NCBI GenBank assembly: GCA_021401465.1 | Contig: JADDMT010000065.1 | Coordinates: 1-64,000 of the forward strand | Direction: 5' to 3' | Length of the DNA stretch: 64,000 nt | Source of the DNA: Teratosphaeria epicoccoides | Taxonomy: Eukaryota; Ascomycota; Dothideomycetes; Mycosphaerellales; Teratosphaeriaceae | Shown here: piece after piece, positions 23,772 to 35,007 of the stretch | Layout of the letters: each line of letters opens with the position of its first letter | Position numbering within the stretch: the first letter of the stretch is position 1 | Made by a program: the position numbers and the translations under genes | The notes under the pieces: generated by a model | What the model was told of the DNA's origin: nothing | Databases searched by the model: none | What the model saw: only the letters and a program-made list of their open reading frames with translations

Positions 23772-25259
23772 ATGGCACCAAAGTCATCAAGCGAAGAACA
23801 AGGAGCTAGGAGATCTTCCGCTGGTCCCGGAAGATGCTCGCCGTCTCGGCAGCCATCGAAAGCTTCTGCCGGCCCAACAAGAGTGCAAAAGGTGTCAAAG
23901 AACAAGGTGCCGGTCACCAAGACAGCGAATGGGCATGTGGGAAAGAGTCCACCTAACGAAGCACTCGCAACTCTTAGTCAGCGTCATGTCGCTCAGTTGC
24001 AAGAGCGAAAGAGTACTAACACCCAATCCAGCGGGCAGACATGCTCTCGGCAGGCAAATGGCGGCAAACCAGTCTCCACGCCTTCCAAAACGAGTGCAAC
24101 AACAGTCACGGCAGACCGTGGACTTGAGGATCTACGCATGCGATACGCACCTGATACCGAAGAGCTCTTCCGTGAGTCCAAAGAGTACAGCGGACTCGCG
24201 TTCAAAGATGACAAGAATGCCGGATTGCGATTTGAGCTGCGGATTCTTCACGATGTAGAATCAGGCGACAGAACTCGTCTTTTCTACCAGCTTCGCATTT
24301 ATTTGAGCCACAAAGCGGACGGACAAGACGTCCGCGACGATGAGATCGGACACTTCGAATGCTACCGGCTGTCCAAACCGACTGCGAAACATGTCCACGT
24401 CGAACCATTGTGGCTGAAAGAATACTTGAGGCTGGACCTCAAGAAGATGAATACTCAAGGTCACTTGATATCTGGCGCAAGGCAGGAGATTGCTAAGGCT
24501 CTGCAGGCGCTTTATAGTCCCAAGACGGTGTTGCCAAAGCGCAGACTCAGAAAAAGCATTGCGCAGGCACTGAAGGACAACAGCATTCTCTACCTCAACG
24601 CTGTTTACATTCGGGAACCTTACACTGGCAATCGCCTCCTTCCTCAGATCATGACTCGATTTTGCTCCATGCTCGGAGCACTACCGGAATGGTTTGCCTT
24701 CGCGGGCAATGTCATACTGACACCCGGATGGCTCAATGGAGACAGGGGCCAGCAGTGGGACCGGGACCATCGAAGAGGCTACGATGATGGCACAGTGGTT
24801 TCGAGGCTGGAAGGTGCGTACAAGAAGGCGGCGTTCGAGACGTGGGTGGACAATGTCAACGTGGAGCATAGTGGAGACATCGTCACTGTTATGGGCAGGA
24901 TCATTCCGGGTGATGGGGTTACTATCATGGCTGATGCAAGTGATGATGACGATGATGATAACGATTGGTGTTACAGTTTCCCAGCAGACGACGATCAGAA
25001 ACAAAGAGATCCGGATCCTAGGTCTGATGAAAATGAGATTGACGGGAATGATGGTGGTGGAGAGACCGCAAAGCATGTCGAACAACAACTCAACAATGAT
25101 GTGAAGCAGGGAGCTTCTGCTGACGAGGAGTACGTCAATGAGGAGGCAGGCGACGAGGACGATGATGATGACGAATATGAGCCTCAAGACGATGGGGACG
25201 ATGATGACGAGGAATATGAGCCTCAAGACGACGAGGACGATGAAGACTGGCAGCCGTGA
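23772..25259 (+). CDS. Hypothetical protein with very acidic tail, 495 aa
   Basis: A single-exon frame of 495 codons. Residues 1-120 are basic, Ser/Pro-rich and probably disordered. Residues about 120-380 form a folded part with segments such as GLRFELRILHD, LFYQLRIYLSHK and NSILYLNAVYIREPYTGNRL, followed by LPEWFAFAGNVILTPGWL. The last 110 residues are almost pure Asp/Glu with an EYEPQDD motif present twice, so the tail is strongly negative, as in histone- or nucleic-acid-associated proteins. The folded part faintly recalls acetyltransferase-like fungal proteins (order Y-L-x-V-Y-I-x-x-x-Y-x-G-x-x-L), which is an inference only. Confidence 0.65.
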   Translation: MAPKSSSEEQGARRSSAGPGRCSPSRQPSKASAGPTRVQKVSKNKVPVTKTANGHVGKSPPNEALATLSQRHVAQLQERKSTNTQSSGQTCSRQANGGKPVSTPSKTSATTVTADRGLEDLRMRYAPDTEELFRESKEYSGLAFKDDKNAGLRFELRILHDVESGDRTRLFYQLRIYLSHKADGQDVRDDEIGHFECYRLSKPTAKHVHVEPLWLKEYLRLDLKKMNTQGHLISGARQEIAKALQALYSPKTVLPKRRLRKSIAQALKDNSILYLNAVYIREPYTGNRLLPQIMTRFCSMLGALPEWFAFAGNVILTPGWLNGDRGQQWDRDHRRGYDDGTVVSRLEGAYKKAAFETWVDNVNVEHSGDIVTVMGRIIPGDGVTIMADASDDDDDDNDWCYSFPADDDQKQRDPDPRSDENEIDGNDGGGETAKHVEQQLNNDVKQGASADEEYVNEEAGDEDDDDDEYEPQDDGDDDDEEYEPQDDEDDEDWQP

Positions 25260-25454
25260 GCCACTCGTGGCTCTGATGAATCCGATGGAGACAATACAAG
25301 ACTTTGCCCTTCAGACGGACCTGACAGTGAACACACCCATGCCATGCAACGCTTTGCCGTGTTTTGATTGTCATGCTTCATGTCCGCATGTCCACATTCA
25401 ACCCCATGCCCTTGCTGAGTACAGATCCTCACCTCGATCGCCTGACGCGCCACT

Positions 25455-27323
25455 TTAAGCAGCAGCGTTCTGCGACTCAACGACACCATCCGTGATGAGT
25501 TTCGTGATCTTGCCAATCGCAATCGTCTGACCCTGATCACGCAGAGTAAATCGACCAAGTTGCGGGTAGTCCTCGAATCTCTCCACGCAAACCGAGCCAG
25601 CGCCACCAGTGACTTCCAACCGCGCAATGATGTTCATGCCCTGCTTTGCGAAGCCCGGTGGCTTCTTGGACTTTCTGTTCGTTTTTGGCTCCAGCTTGTG
25701 CAGGAGGGCGGCGAAGGTGACTTCTTCTGTCGCAGAGTGCACGTGAAGCACGCAGTTGAACCCAGCAGACAGGATGGACTTGAGCTCGAGCAACCGGATC
25801 TGCGCCTCAAAAGCCACCACGCAGTGCACAGGTCGCTTGGGCGAGCAAAGCACGAAACCCGGCAGGATGTCTTCTTCTTCCGCACCCTTGATGCGCAGTC
25901 GCACCTGCTCACCAGCGACTGCCTTGTCGACCTCATCTTCTGTCTCACCATACAGAGCAGAAATCTGAATCTCAGCACGGCTAGGCATCATGAGGTACTT
26001 GACCTCTTTCTTCAGGACACCCGCTTCGATCTTGCCTTCGATTATGGTGCCTAAGTCGCGGTATTTGGCTGCGACGGGCATCATGAAGGGAGCGTTAAGC
26101 TTGCGCTCGAGCGTCTGCATGCTGTCCAGGTATTCAAGCAGAGATGGACCGTCCCACCAGGGCGCCTGCTCCTTCGTCACTCGTTCTTTGATCCCAGCAG
26201 CGACTTGTGCAGCAATCGGCATGATGAAGAGATCCGTCTTTGGGTTGTAGCCGAGACCCTTCAAGAAGGGAATCAGTTTGCTCTGGCATTCCTCGTAGCG
26301 CTCCTTGGACCAATTGACGGTGAGATCGTCCATCTTGTTGATGACGACGACCAGCTTGTTGACGCCTTGAGTCTTGGCTAGGATGGCGTGCTCGCGAGTC
26401 TGGCCACCCTTTTCAAAACCAGTCTCGTACTCGCCCTTTCGTGCCGAGATGACGAGCACACCGAGATCTGCTTGTGACGCGCCCGACACCATGTTGGGCA
26501 CATATGTCTTGTGGCCGGGCGCATCTAGAATGGAATATCGTCGCTTTTCCGTCTCGAAGAAGCCACGCCCTACTTCGACCGTCTTGCCCTTGGATCGCTC
26601 TTCCTTGGTCTGGTCGAGCGCCCACGACAGGTACCACGACTCGCGGCCCAATTCTTTGGCATCTCGCTTGTATTTTTCCATTGTGCGCTCGTCAACCATG
26701 CCTGAGGCGTATAAAATACTGCCACCCAATGTGCTTTTTCCGGCATCGACGTGTCCCAAGAAAATCACGTTCACGTGCTCTTTGCCGTACATCTCCTCAA
26801 GAGCCTCGTCGTCGACCTCGTTCGCCTGCTCTTGCGCAACCATGTCGGCCCGTCGTGCTTCCGCCCGTTGCTCGGCGCGTGAGGGAGATGATCTGCCGGA
26901 AGCGGGTGTAGGCGACGTGCGTCCGCTGGAGGCAGGAGTCTCGCCAGACTTCTCCACGGCTTTGGCAGCGGTGACCTTGGTGCCCGCCGTGGGCGCATCC
27001 TTGTCGGCGGTGTCCTTGGCGACGGGAGCTGGGGACGGAGCGGCGTTCAAGGACAGCACCTTCCCGCCGCTGGTCGTCTTCTCCACCTTGGGCGCCGCCC
27101 CGGTGTCGGCGGCACTCAGAGAGAGCGTCTTGGTGGGTGCGGGCTTGGTGTCTGCTGCGCTCAGCGAGAGCGTCTTGACGGGCGCTGGTCCCGTGCCATT
27201 GGCGGCCGACTTCGGTGCGGATACGGATGCGGGCGCAGGTGGCTTGGGCTGGGATGCAGTTGGCAGGGCCTCTCCTCGCTTGGCGATCATGGGAGTCGGC
27301 CGTTGCTGAGGAGGCACGTATGC

Positions 27324-27354
<31 letters not shown>

Positions 27355-27668
27355 GGCTGGTACTGCGAGTAGTCTTGCTGGCCATATTGAGGGTAGCCGC
27401 CTTGCTGACCATAGCCGTACTGCTGATATCCCCCGTATGCCTGCTGACCGTACTGCTGATATTGTTGGTTATTGTATTGACCGTATCCGTCGTATTGCTG
27501 GTATTGCTGGCCGGGCGTGAAGGAGGATGCGCCTGGCTGGAAGCTGGCCGCTCCGGGTGTGAAGGTGCGTGAGGCGCCTCGGCCTTGTTGCTGCTGGTTG
27601 AAATGGAGTTGTTGCTGTGTCTGGCTGGCCAACTCCTTGTCGGCCTCTTCCTCCCAGTTGTCCGCCAT
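25455..27668 (-). CDS. SUP35: Translation termination factor eRF3 (Sup35)
   Basis: This 737-residue protein is the GTPase that helps eRF1 end translation at stop codons. The N-domain (residues 1 to about 125) is rich in Gln, Tyr and Gly with QQYGGYQ/QYGQQ-type repeats and a run of ten or more Gln (CAG repeat near 27,330-27,358). This is the prion-forming type of N-domain known from yeast Sup35. A charged, Ala/Pro/Ser-rich middle domain follows to about residue 290. The EF-Tu-like part shows G1 GHVDAGKS (about 304-311), G3 DAPGH (about 382-386) and G4 NKMD (about 443-446), then two beta-barrel domains to the end (KLITDGVVES). There are no introns. It is transcribed divergently from YRB30. Confidence 0.95.
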
Positions 27669-28024
27669 TTTGGAGTGTAATTAACAATTCCGAGGAGGTA
27701 CATGTATGGACGTGAGAGACTGTTTCCGACACCTGCACCACACTTGGCCCGCCAAAAATGCCTGAGGCGGTAGTGGGGTAGAGCTGCGCTAAGTCCTGAC
27801 TCATCAGTCTCGAATTATTCACAAGGTACAGTACATCATCATACATGTAAGGTACCAAAAGACTCGGTCATCACAAACAGAGACTCACAGACACTTGCAA
27901 CCACGCGGCTTTCTTTTCAACACATCCAGGGCCGCGATCCTGACTCGCCCACGCACATGATGCCCACCTTCAACAGCTGGCATCATCGCTCCCACATTCC
28001 CGCTGCTTGAGTCATCCCCCCGTC
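27669..28024. promoter_or_regulatory. Shared divergent promoter region
   Basis: The 356 bases between the start codons of the eRF3 gene (minus) and the Yrb30 gene (plus) must hold both promoters. The part next to 28,025 is C/T- and A-rich, typical of fungal 5' leaders. No specific factor site is claimed. Confidence 0.5.
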
Positions 28025-30169
28025 ATGGAGTCCCTATTGGCCAAGGTCACCGCCCAGGCCATGAACTACGCCATCCGCTCCGGCATCACCATCACCACCA
28101 CCTATGCCATCAAGCAATGTGGCCGCCTGCTCCAGGAGGCGCCGAGGAGCAAGGAGCGCGAGGAGCTCACGCGTCTTCAAGTCCGCCTCGACAGCAAGAT
28201 CCGCATCGTCTCACCTTCCATTGACATGATCGAACTCATCTCCGCTCGCGGTAACACCACCCTTGAATCCGCCGTCACACTTACCAAGGAGATCCGCTAT
28301 GATATTCAGCGACTCGGAAAGCGACTGAATCATGCCGCCGACCAGGAGGAGTTGCTCAGACGGAGGAGCAGTCGCGCCAAGTCTCAAGAAGACAACGAGC
28401 GCGAGATGAGGGCCATTATCGCCGCGGTCAAGGACTTGTTGGTTCGCATTGAGGATGCCGTGCCCTTGATCAATCTGGCCATCACGACCTCTGGAGTCAA
28501 CCTGTCCACTAAATTGTCAGGAACCGTCAGCCCAAGCCGTCTGCTGCAGGCCTCCACCTTCCTGACCGCAGCAGATACCAAATACATGAGCAGTCCGGGG
28601 ACCATACAGCAAGTTGGTCCGACATATACGCTCAGTATGTATATGCTCTTTGCTGGGCACGCCAGGCCGGTGGATGAGGAAGGGGTACGTCAAACGACGT
28701 GGAAGGAGGTCATCCACAAGGCCCGCGTCAAGCTGGTCCGAGTCCCGCTGGACCAGACTTATGCTCTGCCCGGTCAGCCTGCACCGACTACAGATAGGCT
28801 TCTGCCAGGCATTGCACAAGCTAGCGAGTTTGCCTACCAATTACTACTTGTCGAAGACCTCGATGACGATCGCGTGCACACGTGGGAAGACAACCAGACT
28901 TCGCCAGGCTCGTTCGACAGCGTACCAAACGCGGGCATTCGCGATCTCATTCCACTTCACGAGATCTCCAAGATCTTCTATGCAGACACCGGCAAGATAC
29001 TCAATATTGGTGGTGACGGCGATGTCAATAATCCTGTGCTGTTGATCAAGCGAGACGTTCACGCGAAGCCACCATGGGAGAGGCTGCACAGGTCAGAGAT
29101 GGGAGGCAATGGATACTACGACGATGGCACTTCTGTCAATGGAGATGAACAATCTGAGATCGACGCACAAGTCGAGCGTGAGTCGTCAGCAGGAACACCC
29201 CACAAGACAAGGAATGCCGAAGATCACCTGCGATTGCCTCATGACCTGGACCCCGAGTGGATTGCATTCGAAGTCTACAACGAAGAAGAAGATTCGGAAA
29301 GTGAGGACGACGGGCCACCCACACGAGAGGCTTCCCTCGATCCGGAGCTCACAGGAGCGCTGTCGAGGCTCAAGCTCCGTGGCTCAACATCCTCACCCGT
29401 TCCCAATAGCAGCAAGCATTCAGACGCACTCAACTCTTCATCTGCTGCCTACCCGGCTATCAAGACCACGCTGTCTCTCCTGGAGATGCTTATTAAGCTC
29501 ACCTCTCTCCAGCAATTGCGTCAAGAATCGCATCTCGCGGTTGAGGATGAGCTTCTGAACTTCTTCCTCGAAGACAGCTCGACTGCTGGAACCATGTATG
29601 GGAAACAGCAACGTCAACGGATGCGCAACGAGGCTGCTCGCCGCGTCGGCTTTGATCCATATGACGAGTCACCTGTCAAGCGGAGAGGCGAGCAGTACAT
29701 TCAGCATGGTCGTGGAGCGGCGTCGCCCCGACCAAGTCTCAGCTTCGACCCGATAGCTAACAGGCAAGCGGGCTTCCCTTACGACGACGAGTACGGCTAT
29801 GAAGACCAGAGAGGAGAGCAGCAGTTCATTGCCAACAGTCCGTATGCACAAGATGGCATGATTTCATCTTCTTCATCCCCACAAACTCGACCTCTACTGC
29901 AGCAAACGCCCTTGCGGTCGTCGACGCTAGGCTCGGTCAGCAGCGAGAGACATGCAATTGCAGTGCAAACCAAGTACACCCCCGTGAGGTCATCTCCAGT
30001 CGCAACACCATCAAGTGGCACCAAGAGTAGGCAGGCGCTGTTGCGGGCACAGGGCGAGCAGAGGCCAAGGAGTCCGCTGACGAATGAGGGCGTCGGTGGC
30101 GCTAGTCGTGGTACTTGCGAAGAGGATGCAGATGGCGTCGATGGAAGGGCAGAAGCTTATGGGGACTAG
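28025..30169 (+). CDS. YRB30: Ran-GTP-binding protein Yrb30
   Basis: This 714-residue protein matches the fungal Yrb30 family, which binds Ran-GTP and modulates nucleocytoplasmic transport. The N-terminus MESLLAKVTAQAMNYAIRSG, then YAIKQCGRLL and IVSPSIDMIELISARGNTTLESAV, is the family signature. The first half forms the conserved domain. The second half has acidic patches (EEEDSESEDD) and a Ser/Pro-rich disordered end. The ATG at 28,025 is chosen: an upstream in-frame TTG is not a credible start and the family begins at MESLL. There is no intron. Confidence 0.85.
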   Translation: MESLLAKVTAQAMNYAIRSGITITTTYAIKQCGRLLQEAPRSKEREELTRLQVRLDSKIRIVSPSIDMIELISARGNTTLESAVTLTKEIRYDIQRLGKRLNHAADQEELLRRRSSRAKSQEDNEREMRAIIAAVKDLLVRIEDAVPLINLAITTSGVNLSTKLSGTVSPSRLLQASTFLTAADTKYMSSPGTIQQVGPTYTLSMYMLFAGHARPVDEEGVRQTTWKEVIHKARVKLVRVPLDQTYALPGQPAPTTDRLLPGIAQASEFAYQLLLVEDLDDDRVHTWEDNQTSPGSFDSVPNAGIRDLIPLHEISKIFYADTGKILNIGGDGDVNNPVLLIKRDVHAKPPWERLHRSEMGGNGYYDDGTSVNGDEQSEIDAQVERESSAGTPHKTRNAEDHLRLPHDLDPEWIAFEVYNEEEDSESEDDGPPTREASLDPELTGALSRLKLRGSTSSPVPNSSKHSDALNSSSAAYPAIKTTLSLLEMLIKLTSLQQLRQESHLAVEDELLNFFLEDSSTAGTMYGKQQRQRMRNEAARRVGFDPYDESPVKRRGEQYIQHGRGAASPRPSLSFDPIANRQAGFPYDDEYGYEDQRGEQQFIANSPYAQDGMISSSSSPQTRPLLQQTPLRSSTLGSVSSERHAIAVQTKYTPVRSSPVATPSSGTKSRQALLRAQGEQRPRSPLTNEGVGGASRGTCEEDADGVDGRAEAYGD

Positions 30170-30766
30170 TCGCCGGGTATGATCAGAAGACGACCCGGAT
30201 CATTGATGGAGCTGGATGAATAGAGCTCCGATAAGGTACGGTGGATTTCACTACAAGCATGAGCCTAAGGTGTTTTTGGGTAGCATTTCCATTTAGCGAT
30301 TCAAAGTCAAGGCATGGTCAGATACAATAGGTACCCCGCGCGCGAAGATGCAGCACTTGATCTTCTGCAGCAGAACTCTGTTCCAACAGACATGGATCAG
30401 GTGCGATATCTATGTATTGTGCGTGCAAAGTGGTAGATCAGAGGTCAGTCAGTGTCTTATCAGATGCCCTGCTACACATCAGGATACCTACCAGGTAGAC
30501 GTCTCCGCACGCTTGCTGCCCGACCTCTTCCCAGGACACTGTCCCGACCGCCCCGACGCCCAACGTACAAGAATCCAAACATTCCCTCCACCTCTCGACG
30601 CCTACAAACAAGCCACCAGACATCAACGCAGTCTCAGTCAAGACCACTCAATTCCTCACTGAAAGAATCCAGCCAGTCGGCCCTCCTCGAAGCTCAACCC
30701 CTCGACTCAAAACCAACAGCGCTGACGCTACAGAAAGCACATGACGCCACACCACTCCAAACCACC
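30170..30766. other. Intergenic stretch
   Basis: No coding signature; C/A-rich toward its end, as expected for a promoter and leader of the following small secreted protein pseudogene. Confidence 0.45.
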
Positions 30767-30982
30767 ATGCGCTTCACAAGCTACACACTCGCCCTCATCG
30801 GTCTCCTTGCGACCATGGCGGCGGCGCAGGGATGACGAGAAAAATGCTCCTGCTGCCGTCAGTATTGCCTCCGCAAGCAGAACTCAAAAGGGCTGCATCG
30901 AGTCTCAATGTCCAGGCTGGCACGTCGGTACGGATTTGCGAGCGAAGAAACGGCGGGCGCTGACGATGCTGTTCTCAGCTGA
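30767..30982 (+). pseudogene. Broken copy of a small secreted cysteine-rich protein
   Basis: It starts with a clean signal peptide (MRFTSYTLALIGLLATMAAAQ, about 21 residues), followed at once by an in-frame TGA (30,833-30,835). After that stop the same frame continues with a Cys-rich stretch, and near 30,888 the frame shifts by one base before the CPG motif. Ignoring the two lesions, the cysteine spacing (x3, x8, x4, x2) equals that of the genes at 31,489 and 33,384. The last intron is also recognisable (30,920-30,978) but begins GCACGT instead of GT. After it come the last base of a Cys codon and a TGA. It is probably non-functional. Confidence 0.6.
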
Positions 30983-31488
30983 TCCTCATTCTCGAGAATT
31001 CTCGAGGAGTGGAGCGGAAGTTCTGGAGCGGAGGGCGGAAGGGTCGGGGACTCAGGGCTGTAATAAGACGGGCGTGAGACCGAAGCAGAGATCTTTTTGA
31101 TGGGCTCCGTGCTGCATCGAGTCTTTCAAATCGTGAAACATCAAGCATGAGCATCGCTCGATTTTCGACGTATCTCCAACAGCGTCGCTTGATCCGTCTC
31201 GGTCTGGCGTGGACGAGGGGAGCTCACATTTCATTTCAAACTCTCCCAGGATAACCCATAATCAAGCTTCTCGACCTCTCGTTAGCTCCCCCCCCCCTAA
31301 AAAATTCCTTAAGTCCCCTTCCTTCGCTCAGCGTCACAACAAAAAAAAAGGAAAGAGAACCCAATCCGCACCACCTAGCACACTCCCACCACAGTGCACG
31401 TCAAGCTCTCCGCCCTCACCCACCCTACAGTCTAGACAACACGAGCTGCACAAGCCTTGCAGAATCACACATCCCTCTCCTGACTATC

Positions 31489-31707
31489 ATGCGCCTCTGC
31501 ATTTCCACCCTCGTACTTCTCGCCAGCAGCATCAGCATGGTGCTCGCGGCCGACTGCGCCAGGTGCAAAGCATCGTGCACTTATGCGCCGGATCCGGACA
31601 CTTGTTTCAAATCCACCTGTCCCGAGTGGTATGCAACAAGCTCGCAAGCGTGGAGAACCTGCATTGATGAGGATGGCTTGCTGACGAGACTTTGGTACAG
31701 TCAGTGA
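31489..31707 (+). CDS. Small secreted cysteine-rich protein A
   Basis: The precursor has a signal peptide of about 20 residues (ending VLAA) and a tiny mature part with six cysteines in spacing C-x2-C-x3-C-x8-C-x4-C-x2-C. The preferred model has an intron at 31,629-31,700 (GTATGC donor, GCTGAC branch motif, TACAG acceptor) with a 7-nt last coding exon, giving 48 residues. The intron is 72 nt without in-frame stop, so an unspliced transcript would give 72 residues ending at the same TGA. The final C-x2-C exists only after splicing and is shared with the paralogues. The role is unknown; size, secretion and cysteines fit effector- or antimicrobial-type peptides. Confidence 0.65.
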   Translation: MRLCISTLVLLASSISMVLAADCARCKASCTYAPDPDTCFKSTCPEWYATSSQAWRTCIDEDGLLTRLWYSQ

Positions 31708-33383
31708 GCGCGCGACGGCGCTCGGGGCTGCAGGCGGTGGAGCTGTGCTGAGGACGGACAGGGCCTGCGCGGGATTGCCAGATGAAGGAGTGGCTGGAGT
31801 GACGCTTTCGTGCCGTCTCCGATGCTGGGGAGAATTGGGGAGTTGATCGGGCTATTGGTCGGTTCAGCTCGAGTTTTGGTGTTCGTTTTGGCGTGCGCGG
31901 TGGGTTCTTGTGCTGCTCTGGGCGTGAGAGGCTTGGCGGCTTGTATCGCGTCCGTTCGATGGGAACATACTGCTGCGAAGTGACGAGGACCTGTACGTTT
32001 CAATCTTGAATTTGTCCTCGATCGCGCCATGAGAGCCATGGGTTCCGTTGCGGTCGCGGGCTCCATCGAAGGAGTATCCCGACAAACGGCCCATTTGCTC
32101 CTGTAATCCTGCGTTCCCGCTTTCCCGTGCTTGCTCGGTACCATGGCATTTTTCTAATGTGTCGTCAGAGGACACCGACTGACCAAGACACCTGAGAACA
32201 CCTCCCGCCTAGCATAGAAGTGATGGCGGAAGTCACTGAGCGTCTCTGTCTGAATAGTTAAATTGGATTCCGGTCACACAGAAGCTGCCCTTATATTGCC
32301 GACAGCATTATTTGTAGTCCTTGACTGCCGCATAGGTAGATCCCTTTCTGGGTGTAACGTGTGGGGCGAGGAGGATGGTTGGACACGGGAAAATCTGTCA
32401 ACGCGAGAGCCTGCTGGCGGGAGGAGGTTCTGACTGAAAGTATCCCGGGATATCCAGTACGAGCGACGGTCGAAGGTCGGTCGGCTGGACCGAGAGCGCC
32501 GTCGGAAGCTGGTCGAGCGGTTCTGATGGATCATCTTGGCGAGGATGAGATTGTAGGTTGTCGTCTGTGCTCCATCTGGTTTTGTCTCCGCTGACAGCAC
32601 CAAGTGCATGTCGCCGAGAATATTCCCTCGACCTTCATGCCATGGGCCACTGCCAACACCGCTCCTTCGCGAATCAGCCATCTGCGCCCTCAGCATTGAC
32701 CCGGTCAAAAGACGCGCTTCAAAGCCAAGAGGTGTCAGAGCAAAACCAAACACCAACTTTACTTTACCCTGTCCTCGCGAAGCAGGAGCCTCCGTCCCAG
32801 ATATGCGACCGGCCAAGACCTGATACGGGCTTGGGCCAGGCAAGCTTCGAGGAGTCCAACTTTTCCGGCCACGTGCACCGCACAATCTGCCCGAGCTAGT
32901 CGTCAACTCATCGTCACCCACGCGTACGTCCAGCAGCGATTTTGTCGGTCTTGTCAACCGAATGGCTGCTGGGAGCCTACTCCGTTTCCACTGGACTGTG
33001 ACCAAATGCGTGCAGGAGTCTCAATTCTGATAATGTAGGATGTCTTACGGATGACCATTCAGTCCAAGCAGAAGCGTCCGAATGCACAGTGTTTCTGACT
33101 CCTCTCGAGATGTGATGTTTGTGGGTGGTTTGTGACACCGCAACTCCCGGACTCGTCGACTATACAATCTCGCGAGTTTAATGATATGCTTGGCGACCTA
33201 ATCGACCAAGCCCTGGGTCTCGTAGCCAGCGTTTCACCAACACTGTCCAGAGTATAAAACGGTGCATCTGGTCCAGCTTCTTCGAGCATCGCAACGCCCA
33301 TTTGTCCAGCTTGACCTCTCCACCCAAACAGAGCAACTCTTGTAGTCGCGTCCCCACATTCATCGACCAGTCCGACGACCACC
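31708..33383. other. Long intergenic stretch
   Basis: It contains a 243-codon minus-strand frame (32,274-33,005), but its composition is random-like and other frames overlap it on both strands. I do not call a gene. The final part near 33,300-33,383 is the probable promoter of the next small gene. Confidence 0.45.
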
Positions 33384-33596
33384 ATGCGTCTCACAATATT
33401 CTCTTTGGCAATCACTCTCCTGGCAAGCATCGCAGCTGCCCAAAAGTGCGATGTACCATGTGGATGCTGCCACGACAACTGCGTCAACCAGCCAGATTAT
33501 GGGGTTTGCAGGAGTAAGATTTGTCCGGAATGGTACGTAGTACATACAACCCAGTACCAATTGCGGTACAGTGGGAATTCCGCTGACAGTGCGTGA
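33384..33596 (+). CDS. Small secreted cysteine-rich protein B
   Basis: A signal peptide of about 19 residues (ending SIAAAQ) precedes a short mature part. With the intron 33,533-33,589 removed (GTACGT donor, CGCTGAC branch motif, CAG acceptor; 57 nt, no in-frame stop) the protein has 51 residues and eight cysteines, C-x3-C-x-CC-x3-C-x8-C-x4-C-x2-C. Unspliced it would have 70 residues and an odd number (seven) of cysteines, ending at the same TGA. The even count and the spacing shared with gene A favour the spliced form. As in gene A, the terminal coding exon is 7 nt. Function unknown. Confidence 0.7.
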   Translation: MRLTIFSLAITLLASIAAAQKCDVPCGCCHDNCVNQPDYGVCRSKICPEWYVVHTTQYQLRYSGNSADSA

Positions 33597-34188
33597 ATCC
33601 CAGCCCTTAAGCGTGAGGGCGAAGCTTGCTTCGGCGATGCCAGGTGGTGGGGAAAGCGTGCAACAGCGGCATGGAACATTGAGCAGCTTTCGAGGTCGAA
33701 AGCGTGGCTTTTGTGTGGTTGATTGCCATTGAAGCCTACGGAGGAAGGCTTGTACAAGTGGCCAGGAGGTATCAGAAGTGATCGATGGATTGATGGGTTT
33801 GAGTCGGCTTGCTGGTGAGATCGAGCAGCAATGCATTGTCAAGAATCTCATCACAAGATTCCGTCCAGTCTTCAACAGGTCTCTTGTGTGCTGGAAGCTG
33901 TGGATGAGAATGAGCATCAGTACCCCCGCATGCAAACAGTCATCGTCATGTCACATCTATCATTTATCATTTAGTCAACCGCAGTCGTAGTTGAACCGCA
34001 GCACACCCGTTGCCGGCAGAGCAACTCGGCACAGCAACTCATCTTATTCTTCATTAGTTTCCAGGTCAGAATAATCAGAGATACGAAGCCATTCCGCCGC
34101 CAATGTCATCTCTCCGGGTATCCGCCAGCTAAACACTCAACATTAGCACCACCAAATCTCAGGCAAACGGAGAAGGTCGCAAATAGAG
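33597..34188. other. Intergenic stretch
   Basis: Downstream flanks of two convergent genes. No frame with coding character was found. Confidence 0.45.
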
Positions 34189-35007
34189 TCATACCCTCGC
34201 CCGCGCTACTTTCGCCTTGTCCGCACCGTTGTCCTGCACATAACCCTTCTCGTCCCAGTCCTTGGTCGCAGTGCGCTTCAACTGCTCCTGCTCGTTCTGG
34301 TCCAATGGTTTCTCATGTCCCAGGCGTCGCTTGCGGGACGCGGGAGTCTCGATCAGATGTGCATTCGTAGGGTCGTGCGTCGAGAAGCTACAGCATTCAT
34401 CAGCAGCTACGCATCCTGCCAAAATACGGAAGACCCACGTGTAAGACCTGAACTCCGTATTTGCCCACCCAGTGCCCTGAAACCTGTCCGAGCCCGTCCA
34501 GTCTTCCGTAAAGTAATGCAAGAAACCACCATGCGTCACAAGCACAATCTCCTTCTCTTCTCTCGCCATCAACCACTTCCTCGCCTCCCTCGCTCGTGCC
34601 TCGATAGCCTGCGCATGCGGCGCGTACTTCCCTCTTTTCGAGCACCAGTCTTCCGTCAACAACGACAAATCCACCGGCTTCCGCTCGAACTCCTGCGCCA
34701 CCTCCGCGGGACTGGACCCCGTATCGCAGGGCAGATCGCTCGTCTCTTGCAGCTCAGGCAGAGCAATGACTTTCAGGCCTTTGTTCGCAATATCCGTGCC
34801 GAAGCCGAGAAGTGCAGTGTACATGGTCCGTTTTATGGGCGACGCGACCACAGCTTCCACAGACTCGTGGTACGGGAACGCTTGTGCCAGTCTACGGCAC
34901 TGCTGTTCCCCCAGTGGAGTGAGCAGCGGGTCATGCATGCTGTGGTTCGCGACATTCAAATTGTGATAGCCCTGAGCATGACGGACGCAGTGGATGATCG
35001 GAGCCAT
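34189..35007 (-). CDS. Histidine phosphatase (phosphoglycerate mutase-like)
   Basis: The N-terminus IIHCVRHAQGYHNL carries the phospho-acceptor histidine in an RHA variant of the usual RHG motif (residues 9-11). The second block VASPIKRTMYTAL and the second catalytic histidine in VTHGGFLHYF are also present. These fungal proteins of about 250-270 residues are cytosolic phosphatases of unknown substrate. The open frame of 272 codons hides a likely 51-nt intron (34,438-34,388 on the minus strand; GTGGGT donor, GCTGAT branch motif, TGTAG acceptor). Its removal joins FRSYT to FSTHDPTNAHLIET, restoring family-like sequence, and gives 255 residues. Confidence 0.8.
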   Translation of the reverse strand: MAPIIHCVRHAQGYHNLNVANHSMHDPLLTPLGEQQCRRLAQAFPYHESVEAVVASPIKRTMYTALLGFGTDIANKGLKVIALPELQETSDLPCDTGSSPAEVAQEFERKPVDLSLLTEDWCSKRGKYAPHAQAIEARAREARKWLMAREEKEIVLVTHGGFLHYFTEDWTGSDRFQGTGWANTEFRSYTWVFRILAGCVAADECCSFSTHDPTNAHLIETPASRKRRLGHEKPLDQNEQEQLKRTATKDWDEKGYVQDNGADKAKVARARV